Notes under the pieces: generated by a model
What the model was told of the DNA's origin: nothing
Seen by the model: the letters and a program-made list of their open reading frames with translations, nothing else
The model's database searches: none
Source of the DNA: Kroppenstedtia sanguinis
GTDB taxonomy: Bacteria > Bacillota > Bacilli > Thermoactinomycetales > DSM-45169
Assembly: GCF_050433445.1 (NCBI RefSeq)
Contig: NZ_JBNPXF010000025.1
Location: forward strand, 1 to 53,650
Length of the DNA stretch: 53,650 nucleotides
Direction of reading: 5' to 3'
Translations under genes and position numbers: made by a program
Shown: one piece after another, positions 17,478-26,215 of the stretch
How positions within the stretch are numbered: the stretch's first letter is position 1
How the letters are laid out: the number at the start of each line of letters is the position of its first letter

Positions 17478-18635
17478 CTACCTCGGAGTTTTCCACCGCG
17501 GCGGATAGATCAGGTAGGTGGTTCCATTGGAATGTTTCAGCCACAATTTTTCCAGCTCCGACCGCTTGTAAGTGAACCGAACCTGGTCGTCTGCCGGCCC
17601 CGCCGGGTCATTGACCAGAACGTCCCCATGCTTGTCAAATCCTCGCACCACCAACAGATGACCGTTGGAACTTTGGATCGGACTACCGGTAAGTTCCCCC
17701 TTTTCAAAAGCCAAGCTAATGATCACCGGCACTCCCGTCTCTACCCATCTTTCCAGCTCAGCCATATTCTCCATTCGGACCACCTTGCCCTCTAAGCCCC
17801 GGGAAGCGGCATACGCCGTATTGAATGGCCAATTTCCAGCCCCGTTATAAACGGAGTCCCAGACCCCCTTCACCACAGTGGGCACCGATCGATTCCACTG
17901 GCTCTTTCCTGTGATATTCGCCCAATATGCCATCACCATGGATGTGGAAGTAGGAGAGCACCAGACTTCCCCGCCATCGGGATAGATCATCTGAGAACGC
18001 ATCGGAACATCCAGTGAAGAAGGCACACCCCCGAATGGAACCCGCCCAGGCTCATTCTCTCCCAGAGAGAGGGTGAGGCCCAACGAACGAAATGTCGGGG
18101 TGAGAAGCCGGTTCTCAGTAAACAAGGTGACACGGGCTTGCACCTGGGAAGCCGGATGATTCATCAGCAATGTATCCGTCGCCACCCGGCCCTGCTCGTC
18201 CTTCTGTCCGCTGACCGAATGCCGTGGGAAGGGTTGATCATGGGAATGCCAAACCCCCATACTATACCAGCCTGTCCACCCGACCTCCGTCCGGGCCCGC
18301 AGCTCCACCTCCACCCAGGTCCCCTCCGGGGTCACAGCCTGCCAAGAAGCGATTCCCTCATCAAAATCGACTGCATCCACCGGAGCCGTCCAACGGCCAT
18401 AATAATAATCACCGCCGTGATATCGGCCCGATGGATCGGTGCCCTTGTGAAGCCGATTCCGGTTCAACACCAAGTTGGATCCTTTTTTATGAGTGCCATC
18501 AAAGTGTCCACCCTTAAAATCCTTCACTTCCCGGAAACTCTTATTGCCCACTTTTCCCTGAGCCTCTGCCATCGGTGACCAGATTCCCAGGATCAATAAC
18601 AATGAAAGAGCTACAAACCCCAACCGCTCCTTCAT
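17478..18635 (-). CDS. Exported C39-like (papain-fold) peptidase family protein
   Basis: A 385-residue secreted protein. An N-terminal signal peptide (LGFVALSLLLILGIWSP...AEA) ends near residue 26. The middle is beta-rich. The C-terminal domain is a C39-like cysteine peptidase fold: Cys in GGEVWCSPTSTSM, His in NGHLLVVRGFD and Asp/Asn in VNDPAG. The target is unknown; roles in peptide processing or cell-wall work are possible. The ATG at 18635 follows AGGAGG at good spacing; the ATG at 18671 lacks one. It lies ~150 bp downstream of a LysM-NlpC/P60 gene on the same strand, with a terminator between. Confidence 0.82.
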   Translation of the reverse strand: MKERLGFVALSLLLILGIWSPMAEAQGKVGNKSFREVKDFKGGHFDGTHKKGSNLVLNRNRLHKGTDPSGRYHGGDYYYGRWTAPVDAVDFDEGIASWQAVTPEGTWVEVELRARTEVGWTGWYSMGVWHSHDQPFPRHSVSGQKDEQGRVATDTLLMNHPASQVQARVTLFTENRLLTPTFRSLGLTLSLGENEPGRVPFGGVPSSLDVPMRSQMIYPDGGEVWCSPTSTSMVMAYWANITGKSQWNRSVPTVVKGVWDSVYNGAGNWPFNTAYAASRGLEGKVVRMENMAELERWVETGVPVIISLAFEKGELTGSPIQSSNGHLLVVRGFDKHGDVLVNDPAGPADDQVRFTYKRSELEKLWLKHSNGTTYLIYPPRWKTPR

Positions 18636-18741
18636 TCCGACACCTCCTGATCGAATGGGTTCTCTAAACATTTCTCCCTTCAGATCCTCGTTCCTGCAAA
18701 TTAGTTAGAAATATCTGACTAAAAATCTGAAATAAAGGAAA

Positions 18742-18781
18742 ACCGCCCGTCATCCAATTCTTCGGACAACGGGCGGTTTTT
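18742..18781. terminator. Terminator after the NlpC/P60 gene
   Basis: AAAACCGCCCGT / ACGGGCGGTTTT arms around a ~15-nt loop, directly after the stop codon of the minus-strand endopeptidase gene. T runs lie at both ends. Confidence 0.85.
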
Positions 18782-18782
18782 T

Positions 18783-19691
18783 TCAGCGAATCACGCGACG
18801 GGCACTGACATAGCGCTCGCTCCAGTAAGGTTCACTCAGACTGCTGATGGTGACATCACTTCGGGGATTGGTGGCATGAATCAGCTTCCCATTCCCTATA
18901 TAGATGGCGACATGGCTGATCCCTCCACCCCCGGTCCGGAAAAAGACAAGATCTCCTTTTCTCAAGTTTGAGCGGCTGACTGCAGATCCGTAAGCGGCTT
19001 GGGCAGAGCTGGTCCGGGGAAGATCATATCCTTTTTGTTTAAATACAAACCGGGTGAATCCGGAACAGTCAAAACGCTCAGGTCCTTCCGCCCCGTACTG
19101 ATAAGAGGCATTCAAGAGGCCACGTGCTTCTTGGATGATCGCATTCGCCATTCCTTGTACCTGCCCTTGAGCTTGGGATTTTCCAGAAAGCTGGGTCTTT
19201 CCCTTCCTGTCTTGAGATTCCTCCGCTGATGCTGAGGTAGAGATGTCAGCCGAAGATTTCACAGATCCGTCCACACGAATCCGATCCCCGACATAAATCC
19301 GGTTCGGGTTTTCCACCTGCGGATTCTTCTTCAACAGCGCTTTTAAACCGATTTGGTGTTTCGCCGCAATTTTGCTCAGAGTGTCTCCCTTTTTGACTAC
19401 GTAATAACCTGCGGATCCCTTAGCATCACTGGAGCCTGGGTTCGCCCCCATATGCATCCGGATCCCGGAAGAGAGCACATGAAACTCCATCTTCTGAGGG
19501 GCTTGTTGCACAGAGGGGATTTTCTGAACCGATTGACGACCTTTGTTCACATGGGAATCTGTTTTTTCATCCTGCTCCGGGATGGTCGCGGCTTGGGCTG
19601 ACTGAGTACCCAACAGCAGGGAACCGACCAGGGTCAGGGAAGTCATCACCTTCTTGTCAGGATGATAAACCATCAAATTCCTCCATTTCAT
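18783..19691 (-). CDS. Secreted LysM-NlpC/P60 peptidoglycan endopeptidase
   Basis: A 302-residue exported cell-wall hydrolase. A signal peptide ends near QSAQA (residue ~34). One LysM domain follows (YYVVKKGDTLSKIAAKHQIG to IYVGDRIRV). A Ser/Gln-rich linker leads to the C-terminal NlpC/P60 domain with catalytic Cys in RFDCSGFTRF, His in GGISHVAIYIG and His in KLIHATNP. The family cleaves gamma-D-Glu/diamino acid bonds in stem peptides. Two ATG codons, 18 bp apart, each have a plausible ribosome site (GGGAGG or TGGAGG), so the start could be 19691 or 19673. Confidence 0.9.
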   Translation of the reverse strand: MKWRNLMVYHPDKKVMTSLTLVGSLLLGTQSAQAATIPEQDEKTDSHVNKGRQSVQKIPSVQQAPQKMEFHVLSSGIRMHMGANPGSSDAKGSAGYYVVKKGDTLSKIAAKHQIGLKALLKKNPQVENPNRIYVGDRIRVDGSVKSSADISTSASAEESQDRKGKTQLSGKSQAQGQVQGMANAIIQEARGLLNASYQYGAEGPERFDCSGFTRFVFKQKGYDLPRTSSAQAAYGSAVSRSNLRKGDLVFFRTGGGGISHVAIYIGNGKLIHATNPRSDVTISSLSEPYWSERYVSARRVIR

Positions 19692-19872
19692 TTCATCCTC
19701 CCGGTCCTGTAACAGAGACCACCTCCATAACGAAAACCGGAAACCGGGTCTTACAAATTGGATAAGATGATGATTTTCATATATATGGATCCACTTGCGA
19801 GAATATGACTTTCATAGACAGCAAGCCTCTCCACGCTGCGTACACTCTCCCCATACCGGAGATATTCAAAAG

Positions 19873-19898
19873 ATCCTGTCGGCTGTTCCCGACAGGAT
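19873..19898. terminator. Stranded terminator of the oppA-like gene
   Basis: Stem ATCCTGTCGG / CCGACAGGAT, which with the A/T runs can work in both directions. It probably terminated the minus-strand oppA-like gene. The 364-bp type-B insertion now separates it from that gene's end. Confidence 0.7.
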
Positions 19899-19919
19899 TT
19901 TTCCCTTTGTTCATTTTTC

Positions 19920-20301
19920 CACAGAGGTCAGGCGTGTTGATTAGCCATATTTTGGATGGGGAGATCGTGTTCTACCACGCGACCGTTGCCATCCGGCAAG
20001 GAAGTGAAAACTGGCCGCTCCAAATCTTCCGATCGGGCAGGGGCAAAGCCTTACGGAAGCAACACAGGGAAGAATGTTGCCCCTAAACGCCCTCTCTCCA
20101 GATTCTCCGCTGGGTAGGATGGCTACCTTCATCTAGAGCTTCAGCTCCTTTGGATTGTAGTGCCCATGGTACAAAGGTCGCTTTGCACCCATAGGGTACA
20201 AGTCTCGCCAAGGTCGCTTCCGCTCCCAGGTCTCGCTATGGCAGCACACGACTCCCTTCCGCCGCCCATTTTCTGGTTAATCAACAGCCCTGCACAGAGG
20301 T
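19920..20301 (+). mobile_element. Type-B MITE-like element inserted into the oppA-like 3' end
   Basis: The element spans 19929-20292, from CAGGCGTGTTGATTAGCC to GGTTAATCAACAGCCCTG. Perfect 9-bp repeats CACAGAGGT lie at 19920-19928 and 20293-20301. It has one hairpin module (20136-20147) and the core cassette (20185-20240). The right TIR, read on the minus strand, supplies the last codons and stop of the oppA-like gene. Confidence 0.95.
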
Positions 20302-21894
20302 ATATTTCAGCAGAAAAGACGGACCTGCTGGGGGGCGGACCAGGCCTTTGACGTTTTCCCTCCACAAATAAGTGTAGGAGCGATAATACAGGGGAACCAT
20401 CGGCGCTTTCTCCAGCAAAATCTGTTCCGCCTTCCCGGCGATTCTCACCTGTTTCTCCAAGTCGCGAGTATCCTCTGCTGCACGGAGCAACCGATCATAC
20501 TCCGGATCACTCCAACCCCCATAATTATAAGGCCCATCTGTCCTCCACACATCCATAAAATAGAGAGGATCATTGTATGCAGCGCCCCAGGTGGCAAAGG
20601 CGATATCATAATCCTTCTTCATCAAGGAGTCCAGATAAGCTTTCAAGGGTTGCGTCCGGACCTTCACTTCCAACCCCAGCTGATGCTTCAACTGCTCCTG
20701 AATAAACTCGGCGGTCTTCCGGTTCAGTTCCGTGTCATCGGTGAGATACTCCAGTTGAGGTGCCTTTTTCATCCCCAATTCCTGCAAACCTTCTCGGAAC
20801 TGTTTTTTCGCTGTGGCCGGATCCATTTTTGGTTTCTTTTCAGTAACGATTTCCCGGAAAGTTTTCTCCCCATCTCCCGTGATTCCAGGTGGAACAAAGC
20901 CGTAGGCTGCCGGGGCCACATCCTTCAATACCACCTTGGAGTGGGCCTCTCGGTCAATAGCCGAAGCCACTGCACGGCGAACTTTTTCATTGGAAAACAA
21001 TTTCTGCTCTTGATTCATCACCAGATAACCCAGGGAGGCACCGCTGACCGATTTGAAATCTTTCCGATCCTTAAACTGGCTGGAAAAGTCTCCGCCCAGC
21101 TTGGTAACATCCAGTTCTCCGGTGTTATAGAGGTTCACTCCTGTCCCCGGATCTTTCACCACTTTCCAGGAGACCTCATCCAGCTTGACACGATCTTTGT
21201 CCCAATATCCTTCGTTTTTTACATATTTCCATCCGGAGTTGTGTTTCCAATCCGCCAGTTTGAAAGGACCGTTGTACAACAGCGTGTCCGTCTCTTGAGC
21301 ATAACGTTTGCCCATCTTCTCCACAAAAGCTTTTTTTTGCGGGTAGAAGGAGGGAACCGTGGTTTTGCTCAGAAAGGCGGGCACGGGATGTTGCAAGGTG
21401 ACTTTCAAAGTTTTGTCATCCAGCGCTTTCACCCCGACACTTTCAGCCTTCCCTTTCCCTTGATTGTACTTTTGCGCGTTTTCTATATCATAGAAAATAA
21501 AAGCGTATTCGGATGCCGTTTTGGGATTAAGCGCCCGCTTCCAAGCATATTCAAAATCCTGCGCTGTGACCGAAGAACCATCCGACCAGTGGGCATCCCG
21601 CAGATGGAAGGTATACGTCTTTCCATCCTGGCTCACCTTTGGCATCTCTTTGGCTACCCCTGGCACCAGCCGTTTGTGAGGGTCAAGAGTCATTAATCCC
21701 TCCATGGTGTTGGCCAATACAGTGAACGAAACACCGTCAGAACTCTTAGCACTATCCAACATCGGTGGTTCCTGCTCCTCGGACATCCCCAGTACCTTCT
21801 GCTCCCCTTGTCCTGATTGTTCGGAAGGTGCCGGCCCGCCACAAGCAGACAAGACCAGAGTCATAGCCATCAAGATCCATCCGACTTTTTTCAT
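20281..21894 (-). CDS. Oligopeptide ABC transporter substrate-binding lipoprotein (OppA/DppE-like), C-terminus altered by insertion
   Basis: A 537-residue extracytoplasmic peptide-binding protein (SBP_bac_5). Its signal peptide ends in the lipobox LSAC, then GGPAPSEQ. The family segment LVPGVAKEMPKVSQDGKTYT and DIAFATWGAAYNDP fit OppA/DppE. No permease or ATPase gene is adjacent, so it is an orphan binding protein. The C-terminus reads KYTSVQGC and stops inside the TIR of a type-B element. Removing the element and one target copy restores KYTSVEK and a stop. I chose ATG 21892-21894 with AGGTG nine bases upstream; a GTG at 21906 is the alternative. Confidence 0.9.
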   Translation of the reverse strand: MKKVGWILMAMTLVLSACGGPAPSEQSGQGEQKVLGMSEEQEPPMLDSAKSSDGVSFTVLANTMEGLMTLDPHKRLVPGVAKEMPKVSQDGKTYTFHLRDAHWSDGSSVTAQDFEYAWKRALNPKTASEYAFIFYDIENAQKYNQGKGKAESVGVKALDDKTLKVTLQHPVPAFLSKTTVPSFYPQKKAFVEKMGKRYAQETDTLLYNGPFKLADWKHNSGWKYVKNEGYWDKDRVKLDEVSWKVVKDPGTGVNLYNTGELDVTKLGGDFSSQFKDRKDFKSVSGASLGYLVMNQEQKLFSNEKVRRAVASAIDREAHSKVVLKDVAPAAYGFVPPGITGDGEKTFREIVTEKKPKMDPATAKKQFREGLQELGMKKAPQLEYLTDDTELNRKTAEFIQEQLKHQLGLEVKVRTQPLKAYLDSLMKKDYDIAFATWGAAYNDPLYFMDVWRTDGPYNYGGWSDPEYDRLLRAAEDTRDLEKQVRIAGKAEQILLEKAPMVPLYYRSYTYLWRENVKGLVRPPAGPSFLLKYTSVQGC

Positions 21895-22123
21895 TCTCTC
21901 AATCACCTAGTTTCCCTGTTTATTTAGTTGGTTATAACCCATCCTACTACCAACTGAACAAAAAAAATAGCGCTGAGATAGTTTCCGGAAAAGTAAATTT
22001 AACGGAACTAGAACCCATCGTGTGTTGATCCGACTTATGGATAATATCCGCAAATCGGGAACAATTATTGTATCGGGCGTCATTACCAAAAATCCTTTTT
22101 AAGGGAACCCAGGGAAAGGTGGA
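21895..22123. other. Upstream region of the oppA-like gene
   Basis: About 230 bp, AT-rich, expected to hold the oppA-like promoter. I see no clear promoter pair or operator. Confidence 0.3.
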
Positions 22124-22390
22124 CATGTGTGTTGATTAGCCACATATTGGGCATGAGAAGATCCTGTTCACCTATGCGACCGTTGCCATCCGGCAAGAAA
22201 GTGGAGACTAAGAATCCTCCGATCAGATAGGGTGGAAAAGCCAAGCGAAAAACACAAGAAAGAATGTTGCCCCTAGGGCTTCCGGTCAATTCAAGTGTTA
22301 AGAAAAGACGGTCCCCTCGGGTTTGACCAGCAAGTTCTATCCCGAAAGCGGGGCAAGACATCGGAGGGAGGATGGGGTTTCACATAGAAT
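22124..22390 (+). mobile_element. Degenerate type-B-like element remnant
   Basis: It starts CATGTGTGTTGATTAGCC, an eroded left TIR. It then follows the type-B backbone with many changes (TGCGACCGTTGCCATCCGGC, later AGAATGTTGCCCCTAGG). The right half is unrecognisable, and a type-A element begins at 22391, so the right boundary is uncertain. No target duplication is visible. Confidence 0.6.
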
Positions 22391-22658
22391 CAGGGCTGTT
22401 GATTAACCAGTAAATGGGTGAAGGAAACTAAATCGACCTTTCGCTCTTCCCACTGCCCCATCGTAAAATATGGCTTGAGTGGGACGGGAATGGTGGGGCG
22501 GCTACGATCTCTTGCAAAGAACGCATAGCGAGACCCGGGAGCGGAAAGAGACCCTGGCGAGACTTGTGCCCTATGGGTGCAAAGGCTCTTCACCGTCCCA
22601 CCATCCCGACCTTATTTCCTGCCTAAAATATGGCTAATCAACACGCCTGACATGGAAT
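22382..22658 (-). mobile_element. Type-A MITE-like element, inverted
   Basis: The element spans 22391-22649: CAGGGCTGTTGATTAACC at the left and GGCTAATCAACACGCCTG at the right, so it lies in minus orientation. It is flanked by ACATAGAAT (22382-22390) and ACATGGAAT (22650-22658), an 8/9 match. The core cassette is at 22524-22580. Confidence 0.9.
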
Positions 22659-22751
22659 GACTTTGGCTCATCAGAACTTTGACGCCGAAATGTGAAACCC
22701 CACCCCGATCAGCCCAGTCCTACATATGGATTTACCAGACACACCCTCCAG

Positions 22752-23300
22752 TCAGACTTCACCACGGGGTAGGTAGGAACGAGGTTCCTTTGTGCTCGCC
22801 TCCCGGACTCCTGTGAGGTAAGCATCAATCAGCAAATGGAAACTTACATCCAGATCCAGGGGAAGCCTGAATCCACCCACCTGCTCCAAAGAGGTGAATC
22901 CGTGTAAGATGCTACGCAATCCCCGTACAACGTGAAGGGCGGTCTCTTCGTCTAAATCGTAAACTTCCAGTACCTGCAGGATCAAGTCTACAATGGGACT
23001 GCCCGCCTCTTTCACCGAAGTATCCCGTGGATCGGAGCGAAAAGTGGCTTCATATAATCCAGGATGCTCCCTGGCAAAAGTCAAGTAAGCATCCCCCATC
23101 CTGTGCAGTGCATCATCTCCCGCCCGACCCACCACAGCCTCTGTCATGGCACGGTGAAGACATCTATAACCATGAACTGCCAGCTGGATACGCAAATCCG
23201 GTAAACCCTCCACATGGTTATAAAGAGAGGGAGAACGTACACCCAGCTCGCGAGCCAGAGAGGCCAAGCTAACAGCATCCAGTCCCTGGGCATCTGCCAT
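22752..23300 (-). CDS. TetR/AcrR-family regulator with atypical start
   Basis: The clear frame from ATG 23300 gives 182 residues with the TetR recognition region VSLASLARELGVRSPSLYNH and a C-terminal WHG/TetR_C-like domain. The frame is open upstream and encodes KIGLSLSTLVQTAAD, which looks like the missing first helix of a TetR DNA-binding domain. AGGAGG lies at the end of the preceding MBL gene, and five to eight bases later there are only ATC (23355-23357) and ATA (23352-23354), no usual start codon. The true product may start there (about 200 residues), or the gene may have lost its start. It is co-oriented and nearly overlapping with the MBL gene, so it probably regulates that gene. Confidence 0.75.
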   Translation of the reverse strand: MADAQGLDAVSLASLARELGVRSPSLYNHVEGLPDLRIQLAVHGYRCLHRAMTEAVVGRAGDDALHRMGDAYLTFAREHPGLYEATFRSDPRDTSVKEAGSPIVDLILQVLEVYDLDEETALHVVRGLRSILHGFTSLEQVGGFRLPLDLDVSFHLLIDAYLTGVREASTKEPRSYLPRGEV

Positions 23301-23368
23301 GTCCGCAGCTGTCTGTACAAGGGTGGAAAGAGAGAGACCGATCTTGGGTGATATGATTACCGCCTCCT

Positions 23369-24088
23369 TTACGATGATGCCCTTTGCAAGTTGCGTTCCG
23401 CTTCGGCAATGGCCCGGTCGATGGCGGCTCCCGGTTGGATCAGCATATCTCCATGCCCTACAGCCAGGAGGGATGGATCCAGTTTACGCAACTTACGGGC
23501 GCTTTCCAAAGAAAGCCGCTGGTTCCAGGTAGCTAGGGCCGGAAAGGGAAACCGCCATCGTACTTGTCCCGCAACCGCCACCCCGCCTCGGGTTTGAAAA
23601 GCGTCACCGGCAATCAGCGCGTGATTACGTGTGTCCAGGAAGGACATCGATCCTGGCGTATGTCCCGCTGAAGTCACTGCCAGCAGCGAACCGACTTGGT
23701 CCCCCTCCCGCAACCACACCTCTCCCCGCGTTTTCAGGCCACTGGGGACTCCGCCACGGATCGGAGTTTCAGGTTCTCCAGGATCCAAAGTTCGATCTCC
23801 AGTCAACAAACGGGCATCCCGGTGGGAAATATGAACCGGCACATCAGGAAGTTCTGCTTTTAATGCGTCTAGTGCCCCCACATGATCATTGTGGGCATGA
23901 GTCAATAGAATCCTGGTAATCGGCTTCCCCATCTCCTTCGCCGCCTGCAAAATCCCTCTCATGCTGTAGGGGAGTGCCGCATCCACCAGAGTCAATTCTT
24001 TCTCTTCCTCCACCAGATAACAGTTGACGGGAAACATCCGGGGTAAAAACGTCAACTGAGTCAAAAACTGTTCACGAAGTATTCGCAT
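23369..24088 (-). CDS. MBL-fold metallo-hydrolase
   Basis: A 239-residue metallo-beta-lactamase-fold hydrolase. The metal motif THAHNDHVGA (HxHxDH) is followed by a later His in TSAGHTPGSMSF and Asp in LIAGDAF, as in glyoxalase II-like enzymes. The substrate is unknown. The ATG at 24086-24088 follows AGAGGAG; the longer frame to 24124 is less likely. The stop codon is followed at once by the ribosome site of the TetR gene, so the two form an operon. Degenerate type-A sequence starts ~60 bp upstream. Confidence 0.87.
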   Translation of the reverse strand: MRILREQFLTQLTFLPRMFPVNCYLVEEEKELTLVDAALPYSMRGILQAAKEMGKPITRILLTHAHNDHVGALDALKAELPDVPVHISHRDARLLTGDRTLDPGEPETPIRGGVPSGLKTRGEVWLREGDQVGSLLAVTSAGHTPGSMSFLDTRNHALIAGDAFQTRGGVAVAGQVRWRFPFPALATWNQRLSLESARKLRKLDPSLLAVGHGDMLIQPGAAIDRAIAEAERNLQRASS

Positions 24089-24144
24089 AGAAACTCCTCT
24101 CCATACTAGTGCCCCTTCAGGCAACTTTGATCTCGTTTTTCAGC

Positions 24145-24290
24145 AAGGCGGGGGCGGGATGGTGGGGCGGCTCCGATCTCTTGCAAAGAGCGCATAGCGA
24201 GACCGGGAACGGAGTGACCTTGGCGAGACTTGTGCCCTATGGGTACAAAGGCGAATCAAATCCCCACCATCCCATCCCATCTGTGATTTT
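24145..24290 (-). mobile_element. Eroded type-A core, minus orientation
   Basis: From GGGATGGTGGGGCGG through GATCTCTTGCAAAGAGCGC and the core (CATAGCGAGACCGGG ... CCTATGGGTAC) to CCCCACCATCCC, this matches the middle of type-A elements. Neither TIR nor target duplication can be recognised, so this is an old or partial copy. Confidence 0.65.
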
Positions 24291-24371
24291 CCACACAATG
24301 TTAGCTGAGGGGGCACTAGATAATAAGGTTAGTTTCATTATAACTAATGATATTAGTTTTGTATATGTAAA

Positions 24372-24617
24372 TTGGACTGTTGATGAACCATAAAAATGGA
24401 TGATGGGAACGAAACGACCCTTTCACTCTTCCCATTGCCCCATCGTAAAATATTGCTTGAGTGGGACGGCTACGATCTCTTGCAAAGAACGCATAGCGAG
24501 ACCCGGGAGCGGAAAGCGACCCTGGCGAGACTTGTGCCCTATGGGTGCAAAGGCTCTTCACCGTCCCCCCATCCCGACCTTATTTTCTACCTAAAATATG
24601 GCTAAACATTACGCGTG
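24372..24617 (-). mobile_element. Type-A MITE-like element, inverted, eroded ends
   Basis: The left end TTGGACTGTTGATGAACC and right end GGCTAAACATTACGCGTG are mutated TIRs. The interior is a good type-A copy with core cassette 24492-24548. The flanks ATATGTAAA and ATTTAAAAA match only partly, consistent with an older insertion. Confidence 0.8.
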
Positions 24618-24732
24618 ATTTAAAAACTCAGTTTCGGAGTTTAGGGATCGGTTCTCCCGGGTCTCAATGAATCAGAATCAGCGGCAAAGAGGAGTTGTGT
24701 GCGATCCAAACCAACTTTTGATCCATTGTTTC

Positions 24733-24760
24733 TTCATCCCTTCTTAACTCCCGGTTAACA
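24733..24760 (+). promoter_or_regulatory. PHO-box-like PhoP binding site
   Basis: Hexamers TTCATC (24733), TTAACT (24744) and TTAACA (24755) are spaced exactly 11 bp apart, the arrangement of Bacillus PhoP half-sites (consensus TTNACA with 5-bp gaps). CATAAT at 24770-24775 could be the -10 box. The site lies ~50 bp before an alkaline phosphatase start, as expected for a Pho-regulon gene. Confidence 0.65.
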
Positions 24761-24811
24761 TCCAAATCCCATAATCGAGTTGAACCTAATTCGGTTGGGA
24801 GGAATAAACCC

Positions 24812-26131
24812 ATGTTCAAAAAAACAACCGTCATCGCTTTGACATTCGCGCTGCTTCTCTCCGCGCTGACAGTCGGTGTTCAATCTACATCGGTTCAAGC
24901 GGGCCCGGCAAAAGGAAAAAAAGTGGACAACGTCATCTTTATGATTCCCGACGGCTATTCTTCCGCTTATGCGACAAACTATCGTTGGTTTAAGGGATCA
25001 ACCCCTGTCATGGACAACTATCTCGTTGGGATGATGAAAACCTACTCTGCCAACTCCAAGGTAACCGATTCCGCTGCAGCCGGTACGGCGATGGCCACAG
25101 GCACAAAAACAGATAACGGGAAGATCAGTGTATCTCCCGAGGGTAAAAATCTGAAAACGATTCTGGAGGCATCTGTGGACTCAGGCAAATCCTCCGGACT
25201 GGTAGCTACCTCGACGATCACCCACGCCACCCCCGCCGTCTTCGCCTCCCATGTGGCTTCCAGGGCGGATGAAGCGAACATCGCCCCACAACTTTTAACC
25301 AATGTGGATGTGATCCTGGGCGGTGGAAAACAGTATTTTACCCCTGAATCCAAGGGCGGAAAACAAAAAGAACGGAACCTGCTGAAAGAAGCCAAAAAGG
25401 ACGGCTACCAAGTAGTCAACAACCGGAAACAGTTAATGTCCGCCGAAAATGAGAAGTTACTTGGACTCTTTGCTGACGATGCTTTGGCTCCCGAATTAGA
25501 CCGGAAGGGTACGAAAGAACCCAGTCTGGCGGAAATGACCGACAAAGCGATTCAAACACTGGATCAAAACCGAAAAGGATTCTTCCTGATGGTGGAAGGA
25601 AGTCAGATTGACTGGGCGGGTCACGCCAATGACCCGGCTTGGGCCATGTCCGATGCGGAAGCCTTTGAAAAAGCAGTCAAAGTCGCGATTGATTTCGCCA
25701 AGAAAGATAGAAACACGCTGGTGGTGATCGTCGGTGATCACGACACAGGTGGAATGTCTGTCGGAGGTTACAATCAGTATGCCGCCAACCCGGAAGTTCT
25801 GCGGAACGTAAAGACCACAGGCGAGGGGATGGCCGCAAAATTAAATAAAGATCGCAGCAATGTGACAGAAGTGCTCAAAAGCGATGCTGGGATCGATCTG
25901 AAGGAAGAAGAAGTGAAGAAAATCAAATCCGCCGACGATCCGACCTCGGCGATCAACAAGGTGATCAGCCAACGGGCACTGGTGGGATGGACCACCGGCC
26001 AACATACCGGTGTCGATAATCCTCTTTATGCATACGGCCCGAAATCCCAACTGTTTGCGGGATTGAAGGACAATACGGATCTTCCCAAACTGATGGCAAA
26101 AGCGATGAAAGTAAAATTGAAAAACAACTGA
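24812..26131 (+). CDS. Secreted alkaline phosphatase
   Basis: A 439-residue phosphomonoesterase of the PhoA/B. subtilis PhoA-PhoB type, releasing phosphate outside the cell. The signal peptide ends near VQAG (residue ~31). Metal and catalytic motifs are IPDGYSS, the nucleophile Ser87 in TDSAAAGTAMATG, EGSQIDWAGHAND, GDHDTGG and the final His in GQHTG. GGGAGG lies ten bases before the ATG. A PHO-box-like site upstream suggests induction on phosphate starvation. A terminator follows, so it is monocistronic. Confidence 0.93.
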   Translation: MFKKTTVIALTFALLLSALTVGVQSTSVQAGPAKGKKVDNVIFMIPDGYSSAYATNYRWFKGSTPVMDNYLVGMMKTYSANSKVTDSAAAGTAMATGTKTDNGKISVSPEGKNLKTILEASVDSGKSSGLVATSTITHATPAVFASHVASRADEANIAPQLLTNVDVILGGGKQYFTPESKGGKQKERNLLKEAKKDGYQVVNNRKQLMSAENEKLLGLFADDALAPELDRKGTKEPSLAEMTDKAIQTLDQNRKGFFLMVEGSQIDWAGHANDPAWAMSDAEAFEKAVKVAIDFAKKDRNTLVVIVGDHDTGGMSVGGYNQYAANPEVLRNVKTTGEGMAAKLNKDRSNVTEVLKSDAGIDLKEEEVKKIKSADDPTSAINKVISQRALVGWTTGQHTGVDNPLYAYGPKSQLFAGLKDNTDLPKLMAKAMKVKLKNN

Positions 26132-26148
26132 GATAAAAAATGAGTCAA

Positions 26149-26173
26149 CGATCCTGCCATGATGGCAGGATCG
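26149..26173 (+). terminator. Terminator of the alkaline phosphatase gene
   Basis: Perfect stem CGATCCTGCCAT / ATGGCAGGATCG followed by ATTTCTTTTTT. Confidence 0.88.
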
Positions 26174-26215
26174 ATTTCTTTTTTAGATTGATTAAACCGG
26201 AAGGATTCATTATAT

